Positions 35,601 to 45,400 of a stretch of 64,000 nucleotides of DNA are shown piece by piece. Below the pieces are notes generated by a model. That model made no database searches. It was not told where the DNA came from and saw only the letters and a program-made list of their open reading frames with translations. The translations under genes and the position numbers were made by a program. Origin of the DNA: Acanthococcus lagerstroemiae (lineage: Eukaryota; Arthropoda; Insecta; Hemiptera; Eriococcidae). The stretch is taken from assembly GCA_031841125.1 (NCBI GenBank), contig CM063111.1:54683535-54747534 (forward strand), written 5' to 3'. Each line of letters begins with the position of its first letter. The stretch's first letter is position 1.

Positions 35601-38005
35601 AGTTTACTGGGAATTTTAATATTTGTGCTTGTAATTTCAGAAACGTTATGTTGGTCACATTGAGTTACTGTGTTGAGGAGTATGCGCACTAAAGCACCTA
35701 TAAAAAGGGAGTATGCGCATACGCCATATTGTTTGCAAAAGCGCCCGTTGATGCCGAATTGACTGCACGGTACACAACGCATAGTCGGATTGGGCATCGA
35801 CGGGCACTTTTGCCAACAATATGGCGTATGCGCATTCTTGGTTTTTATAGGTGCTCTAATGCGCACACGCTACCAGGTGATGCTGCAGAGCTCGCTGAAA
35901 GACGCTTGTTTTAGGCTGTAAGCTACGCGCATCTTCAGTGACCTTATTATGCTCCCAGTAGCTGTAGTGCGTCCATTTTGCGTACTTCAGAATAACCAAA
36001 CAAAGAGAACATTCAGGGAATTTTTGTAGAATCTTTTTATTCGGTTTGAAATAAATCGAGCCCTTTGCGAAAAATCAGGCTTGGCATTGAATTCAGCATT
36101 CAAAATACTTTTGGAATCATCTATTGATATACCGGAGAATTCTTAGCTGTTGAGTAGTGTAATAATAGTGAGGTAATGACTGAAGTAGAAAATAACAATT
36201 CTACGAGCAAGCTTTGTTACAAAGTTTAACTTGTTGCTGCCCGCATTTTACATCTAATGTTTCTATTATAATTAGAATCTTCAACATAGAATATTTCTCA
36301 TCAGTGCTGCCCATTAGTGATGTAGTAGATACCTATAGGTCTAAATAAGTACCAATCAAATATCAGACAAAAATTATAAATATTGCAGCATCTCTGTGTA
36401 CGATGCGGAATTTCAAGGAAAATACGACGCTGTTGGTCACGCTTTGTTTTACCTCGAAGATGTGCTGAACAATGAACAAAAATCGCATGCGATGAAGTTG
36501 TACAGACAGTCAATGGTAAGTGAATAAGTATACCCGGTTAGTACTCTCAGGAACACGACATTTTGTCGTGGTCTCACTTCTGGATGTTTAACTTGAGTAC
36601 CTACCTTTTCTCAAGATGCGTAACTATTAAACATTTCGGACTTGAGCGGAGGTTTTACCTTCAAAGATCAGGATCTATTCTTCTAGAGTAAATTAGACTT
36701 CTCAAGGGAAAAAGAAAGTAGATAGAATATTTGGAATATGTTTATGTAATTACTTCGTTATCAGATTGCAATTTGACTTACCAGCGGCAGTAAGGTCTCT
36801 GTCTATCAATCCTTTAGTTTGCACATAGCGCAGTGCTCTTGGATTTTATATTTACTGTATTAATTTACACTTAATTAACCTTACTTATCCATTCTCTGTT
36901 ACGAAAGTAAATTACATCTTAATTTTCAGCCAGATATCCAAGCTGGAAGTATCAAAATTACGTTAAGTTACAGCAAGGATACAGAATTTTTGAACATATT
37001 CATAGAAGAAGCGTACAATTTGCCTTCATTCACCGGAGGTATGGTCAATTCAACGATTAGGGTAGATTATGTTACACGACAGAACCGACATTGTTCTGAA
37101 CGATAATTTATGCATTGCTTCCTTATGCTACTGTTGGCAGCTATAATAAAAAAGCAGTTCTAATAATATCTTGAAAGGATGCTAGGAGTGAAACCTTAGG
37201 GGGTGATTAAAAAGGGTAATTCTGATCCTTAACTTATGGGAACTTCCAAATGTTAAGTTTTGTCTTGTAGCATTGCTTACTATCAGACTTAATTTCAAGC
37301 CATGTTGTGAGTTTTTAGTAGTTGATGTGCCTCGTGTAAGTGTATGGAGTACTCTGCATGAAGTACCTCCAGTTTTTTTCAAGTTTTACTATACCTACTT
37401 ACATGTTTCCTTCAAATTACCCAAAATTCTCCAGTCGCATCCACCAGTATAGAAAGGTCTCAGTCTTGGAAGGGGACCGCACATATTCCGTCATCTTACT
37501 GCTGTAATTAATGAGCTAAATATGCTCTGAAATGTTCTTTGATAGCGTGGGGAAGAGAGTTCTAACCCCCTCCCCCGGTTCGTACGCCGGTGGTGGTTTT
37601 ATTTCTGACGAGTTCATCAGTACAATGTGTATTCGTAATTAAACCTCATAATTGATCCGTGATGCTATTTATTTTTTGTCCACAGGAAAATGCAAGAGTT
37701 ACCTGAAACTGACCCATCATCTTTCTGGAAGAAAAATCAAGGAGATATACTCGCCGTGCGTGACGACGGCTCAAGAAGTGCGTTATAATTTCACGGTAGA
37801 TTTGAAGATCGATTCGAATACTTTACAGAATAATTTTGTCGTAATTAGTGTGAAGATCAAAGGCTTTCTGAAAAAAGACATTCTCGTTGGGCGGGTCATC
37901 TTGGGACCGTTTTTGTACGCCGAGTATGGCAAAGGCCTAACGCCTTGGGGGCGCGCCCTTATACGTAACGAAATCGTATCGCATATTTTTAGGATGTATT
38001 TGTAG
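29648..38005 (+). CDS. Synaptotagmin-family tandem C2 protein, Cys-rich N terminus
   Basis: Ten exons join in frame to 551 codons: 29648-29787, 30052-30105, 30319-30464, 30543-30739, 30875-31003, 31418-31650, 31727-31927, 36389-36515, 36930-37038, 37686-38005 (TAG). The start is the first of two adjacent ATGs after an in-frame TGA at 29609. The N terminus (MMIFRLCFCCFGFGRK) has a Cys/aromatic cluster followed by basic residues, which suggests palmitoylation instead of a long transmembrane helix. Residues about 50-280 are Ser-rich and probably disordered. C2A follows from about 283 (GVVHFFASY, LLLRIEKIEGLAP) and C2B from about 425, with the family signature VGRVILGPF near the end. The Asp clusters of Ca2+-binding loops are mostly absent, so Ca2+-independent membrane or protein binding is likely. 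The segment SDLSTDNVARKYGL before C2A recalls B/K (Syt17)-type proteins, but Syt12, 14, 15 or 16 relatives are possible. The intron 31928-36388 is full of MITEs. Confidence 0.85.
31140..31255. repeat. Dispersed repeat shared with 53905-54015
   Basis: TATGGCGATGCACGCATGCC, CTACCCTTTCGAGTA and GATGACCAGAGAGGGA recur with small changes near 53914-54010. The source is unknown. Confidence 0.5.
32172..32395 (+). mobile_element. LINE 3' tail fragment
   Basis: Reads RWTYTATFWQPLNYKRKKGR, close to the tail [19 protein letters not shown] of the LINE ending near 58550. Confidence 0.5.
32447..32895. mobile_element. TIR element, empty-site copy
   Basis: Ends AATAGATGATTCTAGAAGTA and, inverted, GTAGAAGTATTTTCAACGC give about 60 bp of imperfect TIR. 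The copy at 35505-36130 is the same element inverted, so this copy serves as the empty site for the insertion at 35690. Confidence 0.65.
32993..33355. mobile_element. MITE-like element with TATCGATAG clusters
   Basis: TAGTGATGTGCGATAG at the left faces CAATCACTAC-type CATCACTA at the right. Both ends carry several ACTATCGATAGT palindromes. Confidence 0.55.
33950..34132. mobile_element. hAT-type MITE, YY1-motif family copy 1
   Basis: Ends AAGGCAGTGTAGTTTCACCC and inverted TAAGGCAGCATTCTTTCGCC; flanks GTGCTAGT (33942) and GTGCTGGT (34133) match 7 of 8. Inner TIRs carry a diverged GCCATATTG. Confidence 0.7.
34581..34760. mobile_element. hAT-type MITE, YY1-motif family copy 2
   Basis: AGGGCCCTATAGTTTCACAT and inverted TAAGGCTCTGTAGTTCCACA form TIRs of over 40 bp containing CCGCCATTTTGG. 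Flanks GTTAGGAT (34573) and GTTAGGAG (34761) match 7 of 8. Confidence 0.75.
35192..35383. mobile_element. hAT-type MITE, YY1-motif family copy 3
   Basis: AAGGTTCTGTAATTTC at the left and inverted CTATAGTTTTCACACAAGTA at the right, both running into CCGCCATTTT. Flanks CTGATATT (35184) and CTGATATA (35384) match 7 of 8. Confidence 0.7.
35505..36130. mobile_element. TIR element, inverted filled copy
   Basis: Same element as 32447-32895 in the opposite orientation, enlarged by a nested hAT MITE at 35690-35858. Shared words include GACGCTTGTTTTAGGCTGTA and TAGCTGTAGTGCGTCCATTT. Confidence 0.65.
35690..35858. mobile_element. Nested hAT MITE with perfect 8-bp TSD
   Basis: TAAAGCACCTATAAAAA and TTTTTATAGGTGCTCTA ends and long inner inverted arms (GGAGTATGCGCATACGCCAT). 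It is flanked by perfect ATGCGCAC duplications at 35682 and 35859. The copy at 32447-32895 lacks it and has a single site. Confidence 0.85.
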
Positions 38006-38176
38006 AGAATAAGGAATTGCGCTGTACTGTTATGACTCTGTTACTTTTGTATGAATACACGAATTTCTTGTTTGCATTGCGTGTAGTACAGTTGGATTGT
38101 AGGTGAAATGGTAAACTCCATTTCTTCGTTGCTGGAGGTACTAAGACAGTTGAATGTTTCATACTGACGTCTTAAT

Positions 38177-38677
38177 CAGTGTCAGTGGCGTAGCCAAGGG
38201 GGGGATTAGGGGGATGAATCCCCCCCCCCCTGAGATGAGAATTTTTTAATGTGCTGGCAGTATTACAGTGAATGCGCGAAATTAAATTTAAATCCAGATA
38301 CATAACTGAAGTTGAAAAGCGCAACATACTGATGCGTCAATGTAAAAACATACAGTTCATGTTAGGTCCCCCCCCCCACCCAAAATGTTGCTGATCCCCC
38401 TCCTTGGAAAAATCCTGGCTACGCCACTGATCAGTGTTGGAAGAACGCAACTTCTCTAACTGCATGGTTCTATTCATGTTCTTTGTACCTTAAAGTTACT
38501 GTAACGGTCCCGTTCTTGTTCCCATTTCCATATTTTTCCTGTTCTCATTCCTGTTCTGGTTCCCACCTTGGTCCTGTTACTGTTCTTGTTCTCAATCCTA
38601 TCATGTTCTCGTTCTCATTCTCGTCCTGAGAACGAGAACATGCCGTTTTTCTTCTAGTTCATTCTTCCAACACACTG
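38177..38677. mobile_element. GTTC-rich hAT-type MITE, single unit, interrupted
   Basis: CAGTGT at 38177 continues at 38432 as CAGTGTTGGAAGAACGC and ends CACACTG at 38677. Flanks GTCTTAAT (38169) and GTCTTATT (38678) match 7 of 8 once the MITE at 38183 is removed. Confidence 0.65.
38183..38429. mobile_element. hAT-type MITE, CAGTGGCGTAGCCA TIRs
   Basis: CAGTGGCGTAGCCA and TGGCTACGCCACTG are perfect inverted ends, flanked by perfect 8-bp duplications ATCAGTGT (38175 and 38430). It is inserted inside the end of a GTTC-rich MITE. Confidence 0.85.
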
Positions 38678-39404
38678 GTCTTATTTCTAGTTTGGTACCA
38701 AAATTGAGTTCCAGTAATGCATTCTGGTACCTGAATGAAAGAGATTCTAGGTAGAATGAAATTTGCTGGATGGTATATACAAAGGAGGAGGGGGGGGAGC
38801 TTCAGAGCAATCCCCTTAATCATCATGTAGGTATGTCAACATGATGCAATTGGCTTGAGACACTTCTCCAATACTCTAGTTCCTGTCAAGTTTGACAATG
38901 TTTTAATTGTGTCAGACAGTGTCAATCACAGAGATAGTATAAGCAAATTTATACACTGAATTTTATGTGGACGCTGTTAAGCAAAAACCGATCAAGTGAC
39001 AAAATCTATGTATTTTTTGAGAGAACGTAGTATTAAAAGCTACAATCGTTTTTTAAAACGTGGTTACACTAATCAGCGGGCTAAACTGCCATGCCCACCA
39101 GAGAACAGAGAATGGCTCTTCTGAATATTTATAATCTGAGCTGAAAACTGGATTCTGATTTGGCCGGCTTAAGCTAGAAATGCACAGCTTTTCATTTTCA
39201 TTCTTACTCAGGCCATCCTATGTAAACCCGAGCCACAGCCAAAAAATATACTTTTTACTTCCTCCCCCCTCCTTCTTCTTTTTAGAAAGGCACACAGCTA
39301 CACAATGTTGGCAACATCCTCATCAAAAACCGGCATTTGTTGGTTCAGGGAAAAGTTGTCCGCAACATGTCTGTGATAGGTCTGCACTCTACAGTATAGA
39401 ACAA

Positions 39405-40015
39405 ACATGGCATATTCTCAGTTCTGGTTTTTGTTCTCAGAACAAGAACAAGCACAAGAATGGGAAACGGGAACGAGAATAGGACCAGGTTGGGAACGAG
39501 AACGAGAACGGGAATGTTGGTATGTAATTATAGGGTAAGGAGAACAATGAACATGAACAAAAACCATACAGTTGGAGAAGAATGAATGAGAACGGGAACA
39601 AGATGATTTTTGTATTCCTCCAACAGAATTGTAACTGGCGCAGAAGTAAAATTCTGAAAGCCTAAAACCATCAATTAGGTATATATTTTTTAAATGATAA
39701 AATCAATAACTTGCAGTAGGTACTCAGATGTTGGAAGAACAAACAAGAACAAAAAGAAAAACGGCATGTTCTTGTTGTCATTCTCAGAATAAGAACAAGA
39801 ATGAGGACATGGGGGGGGGGATTGAGAATGGGAACAGGACTAAGGTGGGAACAAGAATGGGAATAAAAGGAACGGGAACAATATGGAAATGGGAACAAGA
39901 ACGAGAACAGTTTTGTTGGTATAGGTAATTTTAAGGTAAAAGGAGAACAAAGAACATGAACAAGAACCACACTGTTTTTGTTCTCATTCCCATTTGTTCT
40001 TGCAACATTGCTCAA
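39405..40015. mobile_element. GTTC-rich MITE, inverted two-unit copy
   Basis: Reverse-complement version of the GTTCTCGTTC family: GAACAAGAAC and GGAACGAGAAC runs in two units separated by an AATTCTGAAAGC spacer that matches the spacer of copies 1 and 2. Ends are decayed. Confidence 0.55.
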
Positions 40016-40354
40016 GAGTAAGTTTTTTTCAAGGTGAGTACACATTTTTGAATTGGGGCCCCACTTTTGTAAAATTCTACTTTTTACGCTCTTTCCAACA
40101 ATACAAATAACCCCTTTTGTTTATAGTTGGTTCCCACTTCCCAGTTCCCAGTGTCCAAATTTTTTCAAATAATGGTTTTAGAATTCAGCTTTCCGATTTT
40201 CAAAATCTGGTAACACTGATTAGTGATTACCACCATGTGCGCTGCTGATACTGATAAAAAGTGCAATTGAATAACATTATAAGCATTCTTCCTGTTTAAT
40301 ATGTGTTAAGTGACATGTACCGAATTTCTGTTTCCCGTTCTAGAAAAGTCGAGC

Positions 40355-40468
40355 TTCAGCTGAGAGCACTCGACAGATATCGAGGCCCAGAGGAGGCGTG
40401 AAAGTTTTATGGTTCGCTTTTCACGAACTTCTACTGTACTGCCTGTGTTCAACTCTGCTTCGTAGAGG
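40355..40468 (+). other. Exon-like segment upstream of the FKBP/TPR gene
   Basis: A stretch bounded by TTCTAG and by GAG|GTACTT stays open for about 38 codons in one frame, including a hydrophobic run (KVLWFAFHELLLYCLCSTLL). Its 3' end is phase 1, the same as the short first coding exon of the FKBP/TPR gene, so it could splice to 41122 as an alternative upstream exon. It contains no ATG, and another frame is open for about 20 codons and then stops. It could also be 5' UTR. Only transcripts would decide. Confidence 0.25.
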
Positions 40469-40777
40469 TACTTATCAAGTGTCTTTGACTTTTTTTATTG
40501 CGACATTCGTACGGCTGTAACTAATTAGCTACTGCTTGCTGTATCACCGAGACTATACTTTCCGAAGAATAACCTAAATTTGACTCGAATTCGCGATTTT
40601 TTTTCAACTTTAACCATATCATTATGTTTCCAATATTCGTATAGTCTACACATTGAGTGGGTGTAATTTCTAGTAGACAATGTATGTAAATTTATACGTC
40701 GATTCCTAATACCCGATTGTGTGTATTTAGATATGGGATGTAGCTGATACCTCCTCTGTCCGCTGTTGAACACAAAT

Positions 40778-41979
40778 ATGAATCAGCAGAGCAATCGCCG
40801 GATACCGCATCATTGTTACGTTGGTAAGTTCTGATCCAAGTTTACAAGAACCACTCAACTCGGTGTGAACATTTGAAATAAGACTTACGTTCGCCCACCA
40901 AAAATGCTTACATGTACGAATGTTGAACTTACGAGTTCAGTTCCTGAACCAAGGTTCATCACATGAGCGTTGATAAAGGCTCAAATATGTATCTTATCAT
41001 CTCGTACTGTCATCGCCGAACGAGAAAGCAAGTTACAATACGTACCACGATCGGTTATCAATACCTAGAACTACTACTTAAATTGGATTGTCAATTACTA
41101 ACCGATTTTGTATTCTTTCAGGAAAGGAAGTCGTTTCACAAACAACTTCTACGGATCGACCTCGAGAAAACGCTGAATGCACCGTCTTCTTGAGCAATCT
41201 GTACGTCGAAGACACTAGTAACTTTCTTCACTCGGAGTACTTCAAGCCAGATGTCGACATCCGGGACCTGTCTATCGTCATTGGCGAAGCGGACTGCGAC
41301 TTGGACCGCGGTCTCGAGCAGGTTCTGTGTGCTATGGGTGCCGGCGAGGAAAGTAAAGTGACGCTTAGTATAAACTCGCAAGAGATCACCGTGTTCGTGA
41401 AACTCATCAAGTTCGTCAATCCTGATCCTATTTTCGAATGGCCGGATGAGAAAAAGTTGAGCATAGCTTCCACACATAAGGAGAGAGGTTGGTATTCCCA
41501 AATCGTATTTATCGGCTCTGTACCGAGTTCCTTTGACGCCGTACTAATGCTCCGATGTTGCAGGAAATCAACTCTTCAACCAGCGGCGTTACGTCGACGC
41601 ATTTCACCGGTTCAGTAAAGCCGTCAAGCTGGTAATTATCGTAAACGACGAAGCGTTGGCTGCCAAACACGATCTATACCCGACTCTGTGCAATAACATG
41701 GCCGCGTGTCAGCTGCACTTCCGTAACTACGACTACGTCGTCGATTTATGTAAGAAAGTGCTATCTCGCGCACCCGACAACGTCAAGTCGCTGACCAGGC
41801 GGATGGACGCGTACGTCGGCTTACGAGACTTCGAGAGAGCTCACGCGGACGCTACTAAAATCCTGGAGTTGCATCCGAGCGACGAGTACACCAAAAAGAA
41901 GCTCGAGTTCATCAACAAAAAACTGGCCGAACAGCAGGTGCGTTACGTGAAAATGGTGAAGAAAATGTTCGTCTCATGA
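40778..41979 (+). CDS. FKBP-like/TPR co-chaperone (FKBPL/FKBP8-type)
   Basis: Three exons join in frame (40778-40823, 41122-41487, 41564-41979, TGA) and encode 275 residues. Residues about 16-125 form a degenerate FKBP fold: LDRGLEQVLCAMGAGEESKV matches the family's helix and following strand, and VFVKLIKF the last strand. The aromatic and Asp residues of an active prolyl isomerase pocket are not evident, so catalysis is doubtful. Residues about 133-275 form three TPR motifs and a basic C-terminal helix. The Hsp90/Hsp70 carboxylate-clamp positions appear intact: K and N in KERGN, N in NNMAAC, K and R in VKSLTRR. This supports a chaperone-adaptor role. No C-terminal membrane anchor follows, unlike FKBP8. 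It is convergent with atlastin, with about 510 bp between the stops. Which FKBP subfamily it belongs to is uncertain. Confidence 0.87.
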
Positions 41980-42488
41980 GGTCTGACTATCTATGACTAA
42001 CACAGTGCTGGTCACCAACCCTGCCACATTGTAAATACGTGTACAGATCCTCGTACATCTGTACTGACCTATCATTTTTGTAAAGAAATTTCGTTTATTT
42101 TGTACCATTTTCTTAAGAATTAGCTAACAACCAGACGAGGAAAAAAACAGTCACAATGTACCAATATCAAATTAAAATATAAAATCTGAAATGTAAACGA
42201 ATGATAACGAAATTCGGGTAAACGAATTCCGAAAACGCGCTCGGCTTTTCGCTCGGAAAATTTTGGCGGCAGGTAAAAACAACAAAATACACAATAAAAT
42301 TTACTATAATTGAATTCAAAATACGAAAAGAGAAAAAGGTAAAAATAACGTTAAGAGTTGATGAAATAACGAGTGAAAATTTAGCGTGACGTTGAAAACG
42401 AAAACATCGAACGGACAAAACAACAGAAATATCACAAGGTAAATGAAAACAGAGTTCGTGTATTGCTCGGCCGACCCACTCATTGGTA

Positions 42489-45400
42489 TCACGAATTGAC
42501 CTTCCCATTTATCTGCGAATTCTGTCGGATCATGATTTTGGTCGCTTCCTTAGCCGCGTGCTCCAAACTCTTCTCCACAAACAGCTGATATATCGGTTTC
42601 ATTATCTGCAACAACGAGAACACAGAGGTCGAGATTACCAGACGAATCTGTGCATTTTCACCTAGTGCAGCCACAAGGAGGAACACCTTTCGTCATCGTA
42701 ATTTATTATTCGCGGTAACTTTTGTAACTTACAACAGCCGTCTCCTGACGAATCTACTCCATTTTGTACGCTAGGCGCGGCAAAGAATGAGGAAAAAACG
42801 AGAAAAAGGTATCGATTAGAGAATCACATTGAAAATTTGAGGCGAACAAACGATCCGAGGACAACGACATGAACATCGATAGTCTTTACTCGAAGATAAG
42901 TTTCATCGAATACTCACCGTTTCCCACAGGAGAGTGGCCGTCTCATCAATTATGACGCCGATATCTCGTAACTCTCCGCTGTACCTGTAACATGAATTGC
43001 GATGTCCGATTAAACATGGGACTCGAAAAGATTACTGAAGATACAGAGTGACCACTCAAAATTTCGGTGGAAAATTGAAAATTGCCAAAAAAACTGACTT
43101 GCATTGGAGACCATTTGCATTTCCCTCCTTCACTCTCTTTACATACTACTCGTCATCACATATTTTCAACCCCCAAAGGACTGACGAGTTGCGTTGGAAG
43201 TTCATGCTGTATTCTGCTGGAAAACTGGATTTCAATTTTATTTACACTGCACAACGGAAGCACAAAAAAAAAAAAGGAAAACATTTCTTTGTAAACAGCA
43301 GAATTTTCTGAATTTGAAGGAGAAACTTCAGCGGAGATAATCCTGATTCACAGAAAAGGGGACAAAAACCAGTTAAATAACTATCGGCCGATCAGCCTTT
43401 CCTCCAACATAGACAAAGTGTTTATGAAGATCCCGAAAAATAGGGCATATCCCCAGCTGGACAGCGCCCAACCCGTCGAGCAAGCAGGATTTAGGAAAGG
43501 CTTCGCTATGGCGGATTACATCCATACACTAACACTGATCTCAGACCAATGCAGCATACAATATGCAATATGCTATATGAAATATACAATATACGATATG
43601 CAACATGCAAACTGAAGTGATTCAACGAGGTGCGATTTGAAGGAAGATCAGGAATTATTAGCCATCAAATAAATCAACCAAACAAGAACAATGATAAGAA
43701 TAGGAACATCGCATGCAACTTAGCACCTGGCAATATGGAAATTCATATTGCTCACAACATATATCGCGGCGATTTAATGTTGCATTGATTGCGCATTTCT
43801 ATTTGAAAACAAGGGTGCAATACAAATCGCATGTTGCATATTGTATGCTGTGTTGGTCTAAGACCAGTGTACTCAGACCAATGTAACATATGATATGCAA
43901 CATGCAATTTGTGTTGCACCCTTGTTTTCAAATAGAAACGCGCGCACCAACGCAACATCAAATTGCTGCGATACATGTTGCGAGCAATATGAATTTCCAT
44001 ATCACCAAGTGCTAAGTTGCAAGAGATATTCCTATACTTATCATCGTTCTCGTTTGGTTTATTTACTTGATAGCCAATAATTTCTGATCGTCCTTCAAAT
44101 CGCACCTCAAGTTTTTGTAATATATGTAGAAAATGAAGTGAACCCGGGGCAAGTAGGCCAGGGGGTATAATACAAAATACTTTATTAATTTCGAGTATGA
44201 TGTAGAACAGAAACTAACCTAACACCAACTTTGACAAGTCCTGAAGAAATGACATCTAGATTAGCTAAGTAGTTTCATGTAGAATCTTATCTTAATACAC
44301 ATCATCTTCTTACTCTTAGTGTAATTGTTAATGAAGATCCCGAGAAATAGGGCATATCCCCAGCTGAACAGCGCCCAACTTGTCAAGCAATCAGGATTTA
44401 GGAAAGGCTTCACTATGAGAACAATGAAAATAACCCAAACAAATATTGGTACTAAAAACGTAATCGAGACCTTAAATCAAGAATTAACAGAAACAATAAA
44501 GACAGCAATACAAGACTCAAGTGGACCACGTCCATACACTAACACTGATCTCAGATCAACGCAACATACCCTATGGAATTTGCTAAATGCTACATGCAAT
44601 ATATAAGTACAACATGTGATATGCAACACGCACACCAAAGTGACTTAACAAGGTGCGATTTGAAGGAAGATCAGGAATTATTGGGTATCAAGTAAATAAA
44701 CCAAACGAGAACAATGATAAAAATAGGAACATCGCATGCAACTTAGCACCTGGCAATATGGAAATTCATATTGCTCGCGCAACATGTATCGCAGCAATTT
44801 GATGTTGCGTTGGCGCGCGCGTTTCTATTTGAAAACAAGGGTGCAACACAAATCGCGTGTTGCATATCATATGTTGCATTGGTCTGAGTACACTGGTCTA
44901 GACCAACGCAACATGTGATTTGTGTTGCATCCTTGTTTTCAAATAGAAATGCGCAACCAACGCAACATCAAATTGCTGCGATATATGTGGCGAGCAATAT
45001 GAATTTCCATATTGTCAGGTGCTAAGTTGCATGCGATGTTCCTATTCTTATCATTGTTCTCGTTTGGTTTATCTACTTGATAGCCAATAATTCCTGATCT
45101 TCCTTCAAATCGCACCTTCTTAATTACTTCAGTGTGCGCGTTGCATATCGCATATTCCATATTGCATGTTGCGTTGGTAGAAAAAGCGGACGCCTACCTA
45201 ATTAAAATGTATTTGATATTTGATGACTTTTGTAAGGCTTTTGATACCACTGATCATGCATATTTATGAGATGCCCTAAGGAAGCAGGGAGTTGACGACA
45301 AAATTGTGAGGGAGGTCCTCTACCAGGACACAGAAACCTATGTAAGAACAGATAAAGCCGGATCTCCATTCAGCTTATACACGGGCGGGGTTAAGGAAAA

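Noticed and set aside
41136..41501. 121-codon and 81-codon minus-strand frames
   Set aside because: Antisense shadows of the FKBP/TPR exon, which has splice sites and a family match.
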